A stretch of DNA of 64,000 nucleotides from an uncultured Oscillospiraceae bacterium (GTDB taxonomy: Bacteria > Bacillota > Clostridia > Oscillospirales > Oscillospiraceae). Below the pieces are notes generated by a model. It saw only the letters and a program-made list of their open reading frames with translations, did no database searches and had not been told where the DNA came from. Below, one piece after another: positions 14,758 to 23,214 of the stretch. A program made the position numbers and the translations under genes. The stretch's first letter is position 1, and each line of letters starts with the position of its first letter. The stretch spans positions 62,001 through 126,000 of the forward strand of contig CAKULE010000007.1 in assembly GCA_934667095.1 (NCBI GenBank), in the 5' to 3' direction.

Positions 14758-16056
14758 TTACTTGGAGATGGTGTCCCAAGCGAACTGGGCCATGACGGAG
14801 CCCTGGAAAGGATCGAGGAAGCAGAGACGGAAGTAGAAGTCGTGCCCCTCGGTGACGGCGGTGTTGGTGCAGCTCAGACCAATGGCGGGCACGCCGGCGG
14901 CGGCGAAGGTGTCAGCCGCGGCGATGGACACGCCGGAGCCGTAAGAGCCCAGAGAGATCAGCGCACCCTGAGAGACGATGGCGCTGGCGGCGGTGACGGC
15001 GTTCTCCTCCAGAGAGCCGTTGTCGCTGAGGTAGGTGACCACGGTGTACTCCTCGCCGTCGATGGTGATCTTGTTGTCCAGCGAGTTGGCGTACATGATG
15101 CCGAGGACCTCCTGCTTGCCGCCGGCGGCGTTGTTGCCGGAGGTGGGCTCGTAAATGCCGATGGTGATGACCTTCTTGGCGGTGTCCAGCGCCACGCCGG
15201 CGGCAGAGCCGTAGTCAAAGGCGGAGGCGGGGGCGGCGTCGTTGGTGACGGTCTGGACCTTCACAAACTCGAAGGCGCTGTCGGCGGCCTTCTTGATGTA
15301 GGCGCTGTCCTTGATGGCATCGCCGGTGGAGTCAAACTGGATCTTGCCGGTGACGGCGTTGTCGTAGGTCAGGGTCCACAGAGCCTTGGCCACGTCCACG
15401 GAGGTCAGGGCGGCGCCCTTCTCCTCGGCAGCGGCCCGGATGGCGGCCAGCGCCACATTGTAGCCATCGAAGCCGAGAGCGGACACGGCCGCCACGATGT
15501 CGTTGCCGCCATTCATGTCGTAGTACTCGGGGTTGGCGTTCAGCCAGGCCTTGAAGCCGCTGACGAAGTCCTTGGCGGCACCGGCGGAGTCGTTCTCGTC
15601 AAAGAAAGTGGAGCAGTAGACCTCGAAATCCGCGCCCTTGGCACCGTCCAGAATGACGGAGGACTCCCAGGTGTCGCCAGCCATGATGGGGCACTCGATG
15701 CCGAGGTCCTGCGCGTTCTTCAGCAGGTTGGCGGCCACAGCGGTGGAGTTGGGGGCGAAGATGACCTTGGCGTCGTTGTCCAGCGCCTTCTGCAGGTAGT
15801 CGGAGAAGTTGGTGGTGTTGGTGGGGAAGGTCTCCATGATGACCTTGCCGCCCAGCTTCTCAAAGGCGGTCTGGAAGCTGTTGGCCAGGCCGAGGGAGTA
15901 GGTGTCGCCCTTCTCGGCGATGACATAGGCCACAGGGGCGTCGCCGCCGCTGGGGTTGCTGCTGGCGCTGGGCTTGTCGCCGCCGCCGGAGCAGGCGGCC
16001 AGCGCGAATACTATGGCCGCGGCCATCAGGACCGCAAGGATCTTTTTCATCTTCAT
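14758..16056 (-). CDS. livJ: Circularly permuted branched-chain amino acid binding lipoprotein (LivJ/Peripla_BP_6 family)
   Basis: Extracytoplasmic substrate-binding protein of the Liv importer. Residues 1-21 are a lipoprotein signal peptide ending ALAAC (Cys22). What follows is out of the usual order. Residues 41-268 (VAYVIAEKGDTYSLGLANSF..., IMAGDTWESSVIL, GNDIVAAVSALGFDGYN, VTGKIQFDSTGDAI) match the part that is normally C-terminal. After a 25-residue linker, residues 295-432 (ITIGIYEPTSGNNAAGGKQE, DNGSLEENAVTAASAI, LGSYGSGVSIAAADTF, RLCFLDPFQGS) match the part that is normally N-terminal. In E. coli LivJ the second block comes first. The family's total length, about 400 residues, is retained, so this is a complete permutation. 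GAGGAGG precedes the ATG. Confidence 0.9.
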   Translation of the reverse strand: MKMKKILAVLMAAAIVFALAACSGGGDKPSASSNPSGGDAPVAYVIAEKGDTYSLGLANSFQTAFEKLGGKVIMETFPTNTTNFSDYLQKALDNDAKVIFAPNSTAVAANLLKNAQDLGIECPIMAGDTWESSVILDGAKGADFEVYCSTFFDENDSAGAAKDFVSGFKAWLNANPEYYDMNGGNDIVAAVSALGFDGYNVALAAIRAAAEEKGAALTSVDVAKALWTLTYDNAVTGKIQFDSTGDAIKDSAYIKKAADSAFEFVKVQTVTNDAAPASAFDYGSAAGVALDTAKKVITIGIYEPTSGNNAAGGKQEVLGIMYANSLDNKITIDGEEYTVVTYLSDNGSLEENAVTAASAIVSQGALISLGSYGSGVSIAAADTFAAAGVPAIGLSCTNTAVTEGHDFYFRLCFLDPFQGSVMAQFAWDTISK

Positions 16057-16150
16057 TGTTTGTTCCTCCTCTTATACAGGTACTGTCGGGCAGGGCCGCA
16101 GGGGCGCGGTCCACAATACAAGAACAATTGTCCTTGGATTTATGTGCTTC

Positions 16151-16179
16151 ATTATAGCAAAGGGTGAAAGAAAATGCAA
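16151..16179 (-). promoter_or_regulatory. Sigma-A type promoter of the liv operon
   Basis: On the minus strand TTGCAT, 17-bp spacer, TATAAT, about 95 bases before livJ. I see no clear leader peptide or riboswitch in the untranslated region. Confidence 0.75.
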
Positions 16180-16259
16180 GAGCGGCAGGTATAACTTTCA
16201 TAAAAAATTCGACTGTCTTTTTGTGGAGAGTGACCGAGAATGCCCCTTTCGCCCCGGCC

Positions 16260-16288
16260 TTGCGGGCGGAGAGGGAGTGTGGTACAAT
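16260..16288 (+). promoter_or_regulatory. Sigma-A type promoter of trmO
   Basis: TTGCGG, 17-bp spacer, TACAAT, 38 bases before the ATG. Confidence 0.65.
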
Positions 16289-16326
16289 CATAAAAAATGA
16301 GCTCTGTCGCGCAGAGGAGGACACCT

Positions 16327-16998
16327 ATGAAGCCCATCGCCCATATCCATTCTGACTTTCCCACCAAGTTTGGCATCCCCCGGCAGGCGGGGCTGGCGGA
16401 GCACCTGACGGCCACCGTGGTGTTCGAGCCGGAGTTCCGGGACCCAGAGGCCCTGCGGGGTATCGAGGGCTTTTCCCACCTGTGGCTGATCTGGGAGTTC
16501 TCCGCAGCCAGGCGGGAGGAGTGGTCCCCCACGGTGCGGCCGCCCCGGCTGGGGGGCAATACCCGGCTGGGGGTGTTTGCTACCCGGTCCCCCTTCCGGC
16601 CCAACTCCATCGGCCTGTCCTGCGTGGGGCTGGCGGGGGTGGAGAAGACGGCGGAGTTCGGCACGGTTCTGCGGGTGATGGGGGCCGACCTGATGGACGG
16701 CACGCCCATCTACGACGTCAAGCCCTACATCCCCTATGCCGACTGCCATCCCGAGGCCATGGAGGGCTTTACCGCCCCCGGGCAGGACTACCTGCTGACG
16801 GTGGACATCCCGGCGCCGCTGCTGGGGCGGGTGCCGCCGGACCGGCGGGCCGCCCTGCGGGAGGTGCTGGCTCAGGACCCCCGGCCCGCCTATCAGCGGG
16901 ACAGCCAGCGGGAGTATGGCTTCGGTTTCGCCGGGCTGGAGGTGCGCTTCGCCGTCCGGGACGGGGTGCTCACCGTAACGGATGTACAGAGAATTTGA
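16327..16998 (+). CDS. trmO: tRNA (N6-threonylcarbamoyladenosine-37) N6-methyltransferase TrmO (TsaA/YaeB)
   Basis: SAM-dependent enzyme that methylates t6A37 in some tRNAs. It opens with MKPIAHIHSDFPTKFGIPRQAG and carries the family core PEALRGIEGFSHLWLIWEF, RPPRLGG, GVFATRSPFRPNSIGLSCV and DGTPIYDVKPYIPYAD. About 223 residues, with the C-terminal domain that TrmO proteins carry in bacteria. ATG 16327 follows GAGGAGG by 7 bases, so a longer frame from 16297 is rejected. It is single, divergent from the liv operon and ends before a bidirectional terminator. Confidence 0.92.
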   Translation: MKPIAHIHSDFPTKFGIPRQAGLAEHLTATVVFEPEFRDPEALRGIEGFSHLWLIWEFSAARREEWSPTVRPPRLGGNTRLGVFATRSPFRPNSIGLSCVGLAGVEKTAEFGTVLRVMGADLMDGTPIYDVKPYIPYADCHPEAMEGFTAPGQDYLLTVDIPAPLLGRVPPDRRAALREVLAQDPRPAYQRDSQREYGFGFAGLEVRFAVRDGVLTVTDVQRI

Positions 16999-17066
16999 AG
17001 GAAAACTTGCAAAATGGAGCTGGGCAGTTTTCAGGTGCCCGGCAGATCCACGGAGAAACAATAAAA

Positions 17067-17100
17067 CAGGCCCCGGCTGTCGTAAGACAGCCGGGGCCTG
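17067..17100. terminator. Bidirectional terminator
   Basis: CAGGCCCCGGCTGTC-GTAA-GACAGCCGGGGCCTG between convergent trmO and citrate synthase genes; A-rich left flank and AGCTTTT right flank give T-tracts in both directions. Confidence 0.85.
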
Positions 17101-17105
17101 AGCTT

Positions 17106-18500
17106 TTACCGCTGACTGAGGGGGACGAACTGCCGCCGGGGGCAGATGGCCTTGTAAGCCGGGCGGATGATGCGGCCGGAGGGGTTGTAGACCTCCTCCA
17201 CCCGGTGGGCGCACCAGCCCACGATGCGGGCGATGGCGAACAGGGGGGTGTACAGCTCCGGGGGGATGTCCATCATCTGGTACACCAGCCCGGAGTACAG
17301 GTCCACGTTGGCGCACATGACCTTGCTGTCTCCGGTGACCCTCTGGAAGGCTCCGGGGGAGAGGCGCTCCACGGACTCCAGCAGCTCCAACTCCCGCAGC
17401 ATGCCCTTTTCCTCCGCCACTTTGCGGGCGAACTGCTTCAGCAGCACTGCACGGGGATCGGACATGGTGTATACCGCGTGGCCCATGCCGTAGATCAGGC
17501 CGGAGCGGTCTCCGGCCTCCCTGCGGAGCAGGGCCTCCAGAAAGGCGCTGACCTCGTCATCGTCCTTCCAGTCGCTGACGTTTTCCTTAATGTAGCCGAA
17601 CATCTCCATGACCTTCTTGTTGGCGCCGCCGTGCTTGGGGCCCTTCAGGGAGCCTACGGCTGCGGCCACGGCGGAGTAGATGTCCGTACCCGTAGAGGAG
17701 AGCACCCGGCAGGTGAAGGCGGAGTTGTTGCCGCCGCCGTGCTCCATGTGGAGCACCAGACAGAGGTCCAGCAGCCGGGCCTCGGCGGCGGTGAAGCGGT
17801 TGTCGTGCCGGACGGAGTAGAGAAAGTTCTCCGCCACGCTGAGGCCCTCCTGCGGGCGGTGGAGGTAGAGGGACTCGTTGTCATAGTAGTGCCGCTTGCA
17901 GGCGAAGGCGTGGGCTACGATCACGGGGTAGCGGGCGATCAGCTGCACCGCCCGGAACAGTTCTGCGTCCAGCGCGGTGTTCTCGGGGTCGGGGTCGTAG
18001 GAGTAGAGGGCCAGCGTGGACCGGGCCAGCTTGTTCATCACGTCCCGACTGGGGGCTTTGAGGATCATGTCCTCGGTGAAGCCGTTGGGCAGGCTGCGGT
18101 GGGTGCTGAGCATCTCCCGGAAGGCGTCCAGCTGCTCCTGCGTGGGCAGGGAGCCGAACAGCAGCAGGTAGGCGGTCTCCTCATAGCCGAAGCGGCCCTC
18201 ATCCAGAAAGCCATGGATCAGGTCCACGATGTTGTAGCCCCGGTAGACCAGCTTGCCGGGGGCGGGGATCCGCTCGCCGTCCTCCATGTAGTAGCCGGTG
18301 ACGTTGGCAATCTGGGTGATGCCGGCCATGACGCCGGTGCCGTCGGCATTGCGCAGGCCGCGCTTCACGCCGTATTTTTCGTAGAGCTCCGGGTCCACCT
18401 GATGCTGGGGGGCATACTGGCTGCATATAGTCTGTAAGAAGGCTCTGGACTTGCCGTCCAGATCGTCCACCGTGTCAACGGTATCGGAATAGAGGTTCAT
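17106..18500 (-). CDS. gltA: Citrate (Si/Re-unassigned) / 2-methylcitrate synthase family protein
   Basis: Condenses acetyl-CoA with oxaloacetate (or another 2-oxoacid). The two catalytic His regions are LHMEHGGGNNSAF and GMGHAVYTMSDPR, and the Asp region is NVDLYSGLVYQMM; GPKHGGANKKVMEM is the CoA loop. At 464 residues it is slightly longer than the classical enzyme because of an N-terminal helical extension. The same family includes 2-methylcitrate synthases, so the assignment to citrate is probable but not certain. It is monocistronic with its own promoter and terminator. Confidence 0.88.
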   Translation of the reverse strand: MNLYSDTVDTVDDLDGKSRAFLQTICSQYAPQHQVDPELYEKYGVKRGLRNADGTGVMAGITQIANVTGYYMEDGERIPAPGKLVYRGYNIVDLIHGFLDEGRFGYEETAYLLLFGSLPTQEQLDAFREMLSTHRSLPNGFTEDMILKAPSRDVMNKLARSTLALYSYDPDPENTALDAELFRAVQLIARYPVIVAHAFACKRHYYDNESLYLHRPQEGLSVAENFLYSVRHDNRFTAAEARLLDLCLVLHMEHGGGNNSAFTCRVLSSTGTDIYSAVAAAVGSLKGPKHGGANKKVMEMFGYIKENVSDWKDDDEVSAFLEALLRREAGDRSGLIYGMGHAVYTMSDPRAVLLKQFARKVAEEKGMLRELELLESVERLSPGAFQRVTGDSKVMCANVDLYSGLVYQMMDIPPELYTPLFAIARIVGWCAHRVEEVYNPSGRIIRPAYKAICPRRQFVPLSQR

Positions 18501-18541
18501 GGGCGGAGCTCCTTTCTGAGTTCTTTAGGGTGATAAATAAT

Positions 18542-18570
18542 AGTATAGCGGATTAAAGTGAATCAGTCAA
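18542..18570 (-). promoter_or_regulatory. Sigma-A type promoter of the citrate synthase gene
   Basis: Minus strand TTGACT, 17-bp spacer, TATACT, about 40 bases before the ATG. Confidence 0.75.
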
Positions 18571-18636
18571 CAGAGAAAAATTCAGAAAAACAGGTCAAAC
18601 CCGGAGAAAGACTGGCGAAAACACAAGAAAGGACTG

Positions 18637-19671
18637 ATGAAGTTGCAAAGCGAGCGTTTCTGGCGGCTGCTGGGCCGGCCAATGGCATTGGGGGCGGCGC
18701 TGGGGGTGGCGGCTCTGCTGCTGCCTCTGCTGGCGGCGGGGAAGGGGGAGAAGGCCCCGGCTCTCCTGCCGGCGGAGCCCACGGCGGCGGTGACGCCGTC
18801 TTCCACACCGGCGGCCTCGTGGGACGGGGCACAGCCGGTGCGGGTCCTGTTGGCGGACGGCGCGGTGGCGGAGCTGACCATGGTGGACTATCTCTGGCGG
18901 GTGGTGGCGGCGGAGATGCCCGCCTCCTTCGAGCCGGAGGCGCTGGCGGCTCAGGCAGTGTGCGCCCGGACTTACAGCCTGTGGAAGCTGCGGGCGGGAA
19001 GCCATCAGGGCAGCGGGGCGGACCTGTGCAGCGACTCCCGCTGCTGTCAGGCGTACATCGAGCCGGCGGAGGCCGCGGAGCGCTGGGGTGCGCTGGCAGA
19101 GGAGTACACGGCCAAGATCGCCGCCGCCGTGACGGAGACCGACGGGCAGGCCCTGACCTACGGCGGCGAGATCATTCAGGCGGCCTTTTTCTCCTCTGCG
19201 GCGGGGCAGACGGAGGACGCGGCGGCGGTGTGGGGCAACAGCCTGCCCTATCTGGTGCCGGTGGACAGTCCGGAGGGGGACGAGGTGCCCAACTATCACA
19301 CCACCGTCACCCTCACAGCGGAGGACCTGCGGAAGCTGGCGGCCTCTGAGCACCCGGACGCGGTGCTGGCCGGGGACCCGGCGGGGTGGATCACCGACGT
19401 CAGCTACACGGCCTCGGGCCGGGTGGCTGAGCTGTCCTTTGGCGGAGTGACCCTCTCCGGCGGCGCGGCCCGCAACCTGTTCGGCCTGCGGTCGGCCAGC
19501 TTCACCGTGGAGGAGGCGGACGGAGTGTTCACCTTCTCCGTCACCGGCTACGGACACGGGGTGGGTATGAGCCAGTACGGCGCCAACGCCATGGCCAGGG
19601 CAGGCAGCGGCTGGCGGGAGATCGTGAAGCACTACTACACCGGCGCCACGGTGGAGCGGCTGGGAGCGTAG
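18637..19671 (+). CDS. spoIID: Stage II sporulation protein D (SpoIID), spore lytic transglycosylase
   Basis: Peptidoglycan-cleaving enzyme of the engulfment (DMP) machinery in the mother-cell membrane. One N-terminal membrane segment (about residues 15-33) is followed by an Ala/Pro-rich linker and the SpoIID domain: VVAAEMPASFEPEALAAQAVCARTYSL contains the catalytic Glu, and GYGHGVGMSQYGANAMA is the family's C-terminal signature. At 344 residues the length is normal. AAGAAAGGA precedes the ATG. Its presence with spoIIP at 32.9 kb indicates that the organism makes endospores. Confidence 0.92.
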   Translation: MKLQSERFWRLLGRPMALGAALGVAALLLPLLAAGKGEKAPALLPAEPTAAVTPSSTPAASWDGAQPVRVLLADGAVAELTMVDYLWRVVAAEMPASFEPEALAAQAVCARTYSLWKLRAGSHQGSGADLCSDSRCCQAYIEPAEAAERWGALAEEYTAKIAAAVTETDGQALTYGGEIIQAAFFSSAAGQTEDAAAVWGNSLPYLVPVDSPEGDEVPNYHTTVTLTAEDLRKLAASEHPDAVLAGDPAGWITDVSYTASGRVAELSFGGVTLSGGAARNLFGLRSASFTVEEADGVFTFSVTGYGHGVGMSQYGANAMARAGSGWREIVKHYYTGATVERLGA

Positions 19672-19718
19672 ATGCTCCTGCAGGAGGGAACCTTCCTGTG
19701 GCCGCATACGTCCAAAGG

Positions 19719-19750
19719 GGCGGGGAGAATACTCTCCCCGCCTTTAAATT
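19719..19750 (+). terminator. Terminator after spoIID
   Basis: GGCGGGGAGA-ATAC-TCTCCCCGCC followed by TTTAAATT. Confidence 0.8.
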
Positions 19751-19758
19751 TTCTTCCG

Positions 19759-19787
19759 TTGAAAATGGCGGCGTGCTGTGGTATGAT
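19759..19787 (+). promoter_or_regulatory. Sigma-A type promoter
   Basis: TTGAAA, 17-bp spacer, TATGAT, before the LTA-synthase-like gene. Confidence 0.7.
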
Positions 19788-19857
19788 AATAAAACTATTC
19801 TGACTTACCTGAAATATACAGCGCTCCGTCTGCGGAGCCTTGAAAGTGAGGACCTGT

Positions 19858-21984
19858 ATGCATCACCCGAAACGAGTTATGTCCCGACACACCGGGAAGC
19901 GCAAGGGCGGCGGCTCGCCCCTGCTGTCTGCCCTGTTCTTCCCCGCCGCCATCCTGTATCATGAGCTGCTGGTGCGCATCTTTGACAGCGAGAATCCCTT
20001 CTTCTCCATGGCGCTGCTGCGCATCCTGTTCTTCTCCGCCGCCGCGGGCCTGCTGGTGTTCCTGATCCTGGACCTGCTGCCATGGAAGAAGGTCAGCCGC
20101 GCCATCGGCGCCGTGCTGGTGGTGCTGATGGCGGTGTTCTCCTGCGTGGAGTACTGCTGCAAGAGCTTCTTCAAGGTCTACTTCGGGCTGGACTACATCA
20201 ACGAGATGGCCGGCCAGATCGTGGGCGACTTCTTCAGCACCCTGATGGAGGTCATCTTCACCCACATCCCCGGGATTCTGCTGTCCTTCGTGCCCTTTGT
20301 GGCCTTCCTGCTGCTGAAGCGCGCCGTGATCCGGGAGCAGGGCCAGCAGAACGGCGCCCGGGCAGTGCTGGCGGCGCTGATGGTGCTGTTCCAGCTCGTT
20401 GGCTGGCTGTCCTCCGCCTTCGGCGGGTCCAAAGCGCTGTATACCTATAACTACTCCGCCAACGCCTCCATCCCTCAGTTCGGCATGGTCACCTGCATCC
20501 GGCTGGAGGTGAAGCACGCCATCTTCGGCATGCCGGAGGAGCCCCTGCCTGACCTGCCCGTGGGCCCCGTGACCTCCGAGAGCCCGGACCCCACCGCCGA
20601 TCCCTCTGCTGATCCCACCGCCGACCCCAGCGGCGATCCCTCTGAGACGCCTGTGGTCTACGGCTACAACAAGCTGGACATCAACTTCGACGCCCTGTAC
20701 AACGCCGCCTCCACGGAGGCCTATCGGGCCATGCACAAGTACTTTGGCAGCCTGACTCCCTCCCAGCAGAACGAGTATACCGGTATGTTCAAGGGCAAGA
20801 ACCTTATCCTTATCTCGGCGGAGGCATTCTCTCCTTATGTCATCAGCAAGGAACTGACCCCCACCCTCTACAAGCTGACCCATGAGGGCTTTGTGTTCAA
20901 CAACTACTACCAGCCCAACTGGACCATGTCCACCATCGGCGGCGAGTTTGCCAACACCACGGGCATCATCCCCATGTGGGGCGTACAGGGCAAGACTTCC
21001 TATGCGTACAGCAAGAACGTGTCCATGCCCATCTCTCTGGCGTGGCAGTTCCGCGCCCTGGGGTATGACGCCCTTGCCTTCCACAACCACACCTATAACT
21101 ACTACGGCCGGGACGAGTACCTGGAGAACCTGGGCTACGACTACTCCGCCATCGACAAGGGCCTGGTGCTGCCCTCCAAGCTGTGGCCAAACTCCGACCT
21201 GGAGATGATGGAGGCCACCGTGGACAGCTACATCCAGAACTATGTGGAGAACGGCGTGAACTTCCATACCTACTACATGACCGTCAGCGGCCACTGCAAC
21301 TACAACTGGGGCGGCAATGCCATGTCCCGCAAGAACCGGGAGGCCGCCGAGGCCGCCTATCCCAACTCCTCCGAGGCGGTGCAGGCCTACATCGCCTGCA
21401 ACCTTGAGCTGGAGTACGCCCTGGAGTACCTGATGAACGCCTTGGAGGCGGCGGGCATCGCCGACGATACGGTGATCGCCCTCTCCGCCGACCACTACCC
21501 CTATGCCATGGTCACCGACGGCGAGGACTACTACAACGAGCTGACCGGCCTGAACGATTCGGAGAAGGACACCTCCCGCTACCGCAACTCCCTCATCCTC
21601 TGGTGCGGCTCCATGGAGGAGCCCGTGGTGGTGGACACCCCCTGCTCCTCCATCGACATCGTGCCCACCCTGTGCAACCTCTTCGGGCTGGAGTATGACT
21701 CCCGCCTGTACTCCGGCCGGGATGTCTTCGCCACCAACTACGTGGTGAACGAGGCGTCCACCTGTATGCCGCTGGTGCTGTTTACCGACGGCTCCGGCAG
21801 CTGGATCACCGCCGCCGGCACCTATGAGGGCTCCACCGGAACCTTCACCCCCAACGAGGGCGTCACCGTGGGGGACGACTACGTCAAGACCGTGAAGCAG
21901 ATCATCAACGCCAAGACCAGCTACGCCAAGTCGGTCATCGCCAACGACTACTTCAAGGTGATTCAGGACTACCTGAAGCAGTAA
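19858..21984 (+). CDS. LTA synthase-family membrane sulfatase (phosphoglycerol transferase type)
   Basis: Polytopic membrane enzyme with an extracellular alkaline-phosphatase/sulfatase-fold domain; relatives polymerise glycerol-phosphate or decorate envelope glycans. Five N-terminal membrane segments (roughly residues 20-200) lead to a Pro/Asp linker made of DPTADPSADPTADPSGDPS repeats. The catalytic domain follows: LILISAEAFSP (metal ligand), WTMSTIGGEFA with the nucleophile Thr, and SADHYPYA (metal ligands). About 708 residues. ATG 19858 follows GTGAGG; a TTG 18 bases earlier lacks a site. It stands alone between terminators. The true substrate (lipoteichoic acid or other) is open. Confidence 0.85.
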   Translation: MHHPKRVMSRHTGKRKGGGSPLLSALFFPAAILYHELLVRIFDSENPFFSMALLRILFFSAAAGLLVFLILDLLPWKKVSRAIGAVLVVLMAVFSCVEYCCKSFFKVYFGLDYINEMAGQIVGDFFSTLMEVIFTHIPGILLSFVPFVAFLLLKRAVIREQGQQNGARAVLAALMVLFQLVGWLSSAFGGSKALYTYNYSANASIPQFGMVTCIRLEVKHAIFGMPEEPLPDLPVGPVTSESPDPTADPSADPTADPSGDPSETPVVYGYNKLDINFDALYNAASTEAYRAMHKYFGSLTPSQQNEYTGMFKGKNLILISAEAFSPYVISKELTPTLYKLTHEGFVFNNYYQPNWTMSTIGGEFANTTGIIPMWGVQGKTSYAYSKNVSMPISLAWQFRALGYDALAFHNHTYNYYGRDEYLENLGYDYSAIDKGLVLPSKLWPNSDLEMMEATVDSYIQNYVENGVNFHTYYMTVSGHCNYNWGGNAMSRKNREAAEAAYPNSSEAVQAYIACNLELEYALEYLMNALEAAGIADDTVIALSADHYPYAMVTDGEDYYNELTGLNDSEKDTSRYRNSLILWCGSMEEPVVVDTPCSSIDIVPTLCNLFGLEYDSRLYSGRDVFATNYVVNEASTCMPLVLFTDGSGSWITAAGTYEGSTGTFTPNEGVTVGDDYVKTVKQIINAKTSYAKSVIANDYFKVIQDYLKQ

Positions 21985-21990
21985 ATCAGC

Positions 21991-22027
21991 AAAAAGAGCG
22001 CCCGGCCGAAGGCCGGGCGCTCTTTTT
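21991..22027. terminator. Bidirectional terminator
   Basis: Perfect 17-bp palindrome arms (AAAAAGAGCGCCCGGCC and its complement) around GAA, between convergent genes. Confidence 0.9.
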
Positions 22028-22034
22028 GCTCTGC

Positions 22035-23198
22035 TCAGATCGTCCGCAGGCGAATTACGCCGGGAATGTTCTGGATATCCGTCATGACATGGGCCTCCAC
22101 AGGGGTGCCCACGTCCACGAGGGTGTAGGCCCAGTCCCCCCGGGACTTGTTGGTCATGTTCTCCACGTTGACCCCATCCTGCGACAACTGGAGGGTGATG
22201 TTGGCCAGCATGGCGGGGATGTTCCGGTGGATGATGCACAGCCGCTGGGCCCCGGACCGGGTCAGCTCCACCGAGGGGAAGTTCACGCTGTTGCGGATGT
22301 TGCCGTTCTCCAGATAGTCCCGCAGCTCGTCTGCGGCCATGACGGCGCAGTTGTCCTCGCTCTCCGGGGTGGAGGCCCCCAGATGAGGCAGGCAGACAAC
22401 CTGATCGCAGGCGGCCAGCGCGTTGGTGGGGAAGTCGGTAACGTACCGGGCCAGCTTGCCGGCGGCGAGGGCAGCCAGAAGAGCCTCGTCATCCACCAGC
22501 TCGCCCCGGGCCAGATTGATGAGCCGGGCGCCGTCCTTCATCTGCTCGATGGCGTCAGCGTTGACGGTGCCGCGGGTGGCGTCGGTATACGGCACGTGGA
22601 GGGTGACGTAGTCGGACACACGGTAGAGCTCCTCCGGGGTCTTGACTACGTGGACGTGGCGGTCCAGCCGCAGGGCGGCATCCACCGAGAGATAGGGGTC
22701 GTAGCCGTAGACCTCCATGCCCAGTCCCAGGGCGGCGTTGGCCACCAGCGCGCCAATGGCCCCCAGACCCACCACGCCCAAGGTCTTGCGGTAGAGCTCC
22801 GGCCCGGCGAAGGCGGCTTTGCCCTTTTCCACTACGGCGGTGATGTCCGTGCCGCCGTCCACCTGCTGATGGACCCATGCGCTGCCGCCGATGATGTCCC
22901 GGCTGGCCAGCAGCAGGGCGCAGAGGGCCAACTCCTTCACGGCGTTGGCGTTAGCTCCGGGCGTGTTGAACACCACGATGCCCTGCCTGGCGCACTCCTC
23001 CACGGGGATGTTGTTGGTGCCTGCCCCCGCCCGGGCGATGGCCCACAGGGAGGCGGGGAAGGGATAGTCGTGGAGTTTGGCGGAACGCACGAGGATGCCG
23101 TTCTCATTCTCCACGCTGTCGCCCACGGTGTAGCGGTCCGCCGGGAAGCGCTCCAGCCCCACGGCGGCGATCTTATTCATGGTCTTGATCTGGTACAT
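22035..23198 (-). CDS. serA: D-3-phosphoglycerate dehydrogenase
   Basis: First step of serine synthesis, oxidising 3-phosphoglycerate. The NAD-binding block is TLGVVGLGAIGALVANAALGLGMEVYGYDPY. Catalytic Arg/Glu/His regions are LINLARGELVDD, FPTNALAACDQV and CLPHLGASTPESE. A C-terminal ACT domain (IIHRNIPAMLANITLQLSQDGVNVENM) may respond to serine. 387 residues; ATG 23198 follows GGGAGGG. It lies 16 bases downstream of serC on the same strand, so the two form one serine operon. Confidence 0.93.
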   Translation of the reverse strand: MYQIKTMNKIAAVGLERFPADRYTVGDSVENENGILVRSAKLHDYPFPASLWAIARAGAGTNNIPVEECARQGIVVFNTPGANANAVKELALCALLLASRDIIGGSAWVHQQVDGGTDITAVVEKGKAAFAGPELYRKTLGVVGLGAIGALVANAALGLGMEVYGYDPYLSVDAALRLDRHVHVVKTPEELYRVSDYVTLHVPYTDATRGTVNADAIEQMKDGARLINLARGELVDDEALLAALAAGKLARYVTDFPTNALAACDQVVCLPHLGASTPESEDNCAVMAADELRDYLENGNIRNSVNFPSVELTRSGAQRLCIIHRNIPAMLANITLQLSQDGVNVENMTNKSRGDWAYTLVDVGTPVEAHVMTDIQNIPGVIRLRTI

Positions 23199-23214
23199 AA
23201 GACGGCCCTCCCGG

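Noticed and set aside
14758..16056. The permuted binding protein as two adjacent broken genes
   Set aside because: The frame is open throughout, with one signal peptide, one ribosome site and a family-length total; there is no internal start with a ribosome site at the linker.
20570..20660. Tandem repeat in the LTA-synthase-like gene
   Set aside because: The DPTADPSADPTADPSGDP stretch is a flexible extracellular linker between membrane and catalytic domains, common in this protein type.
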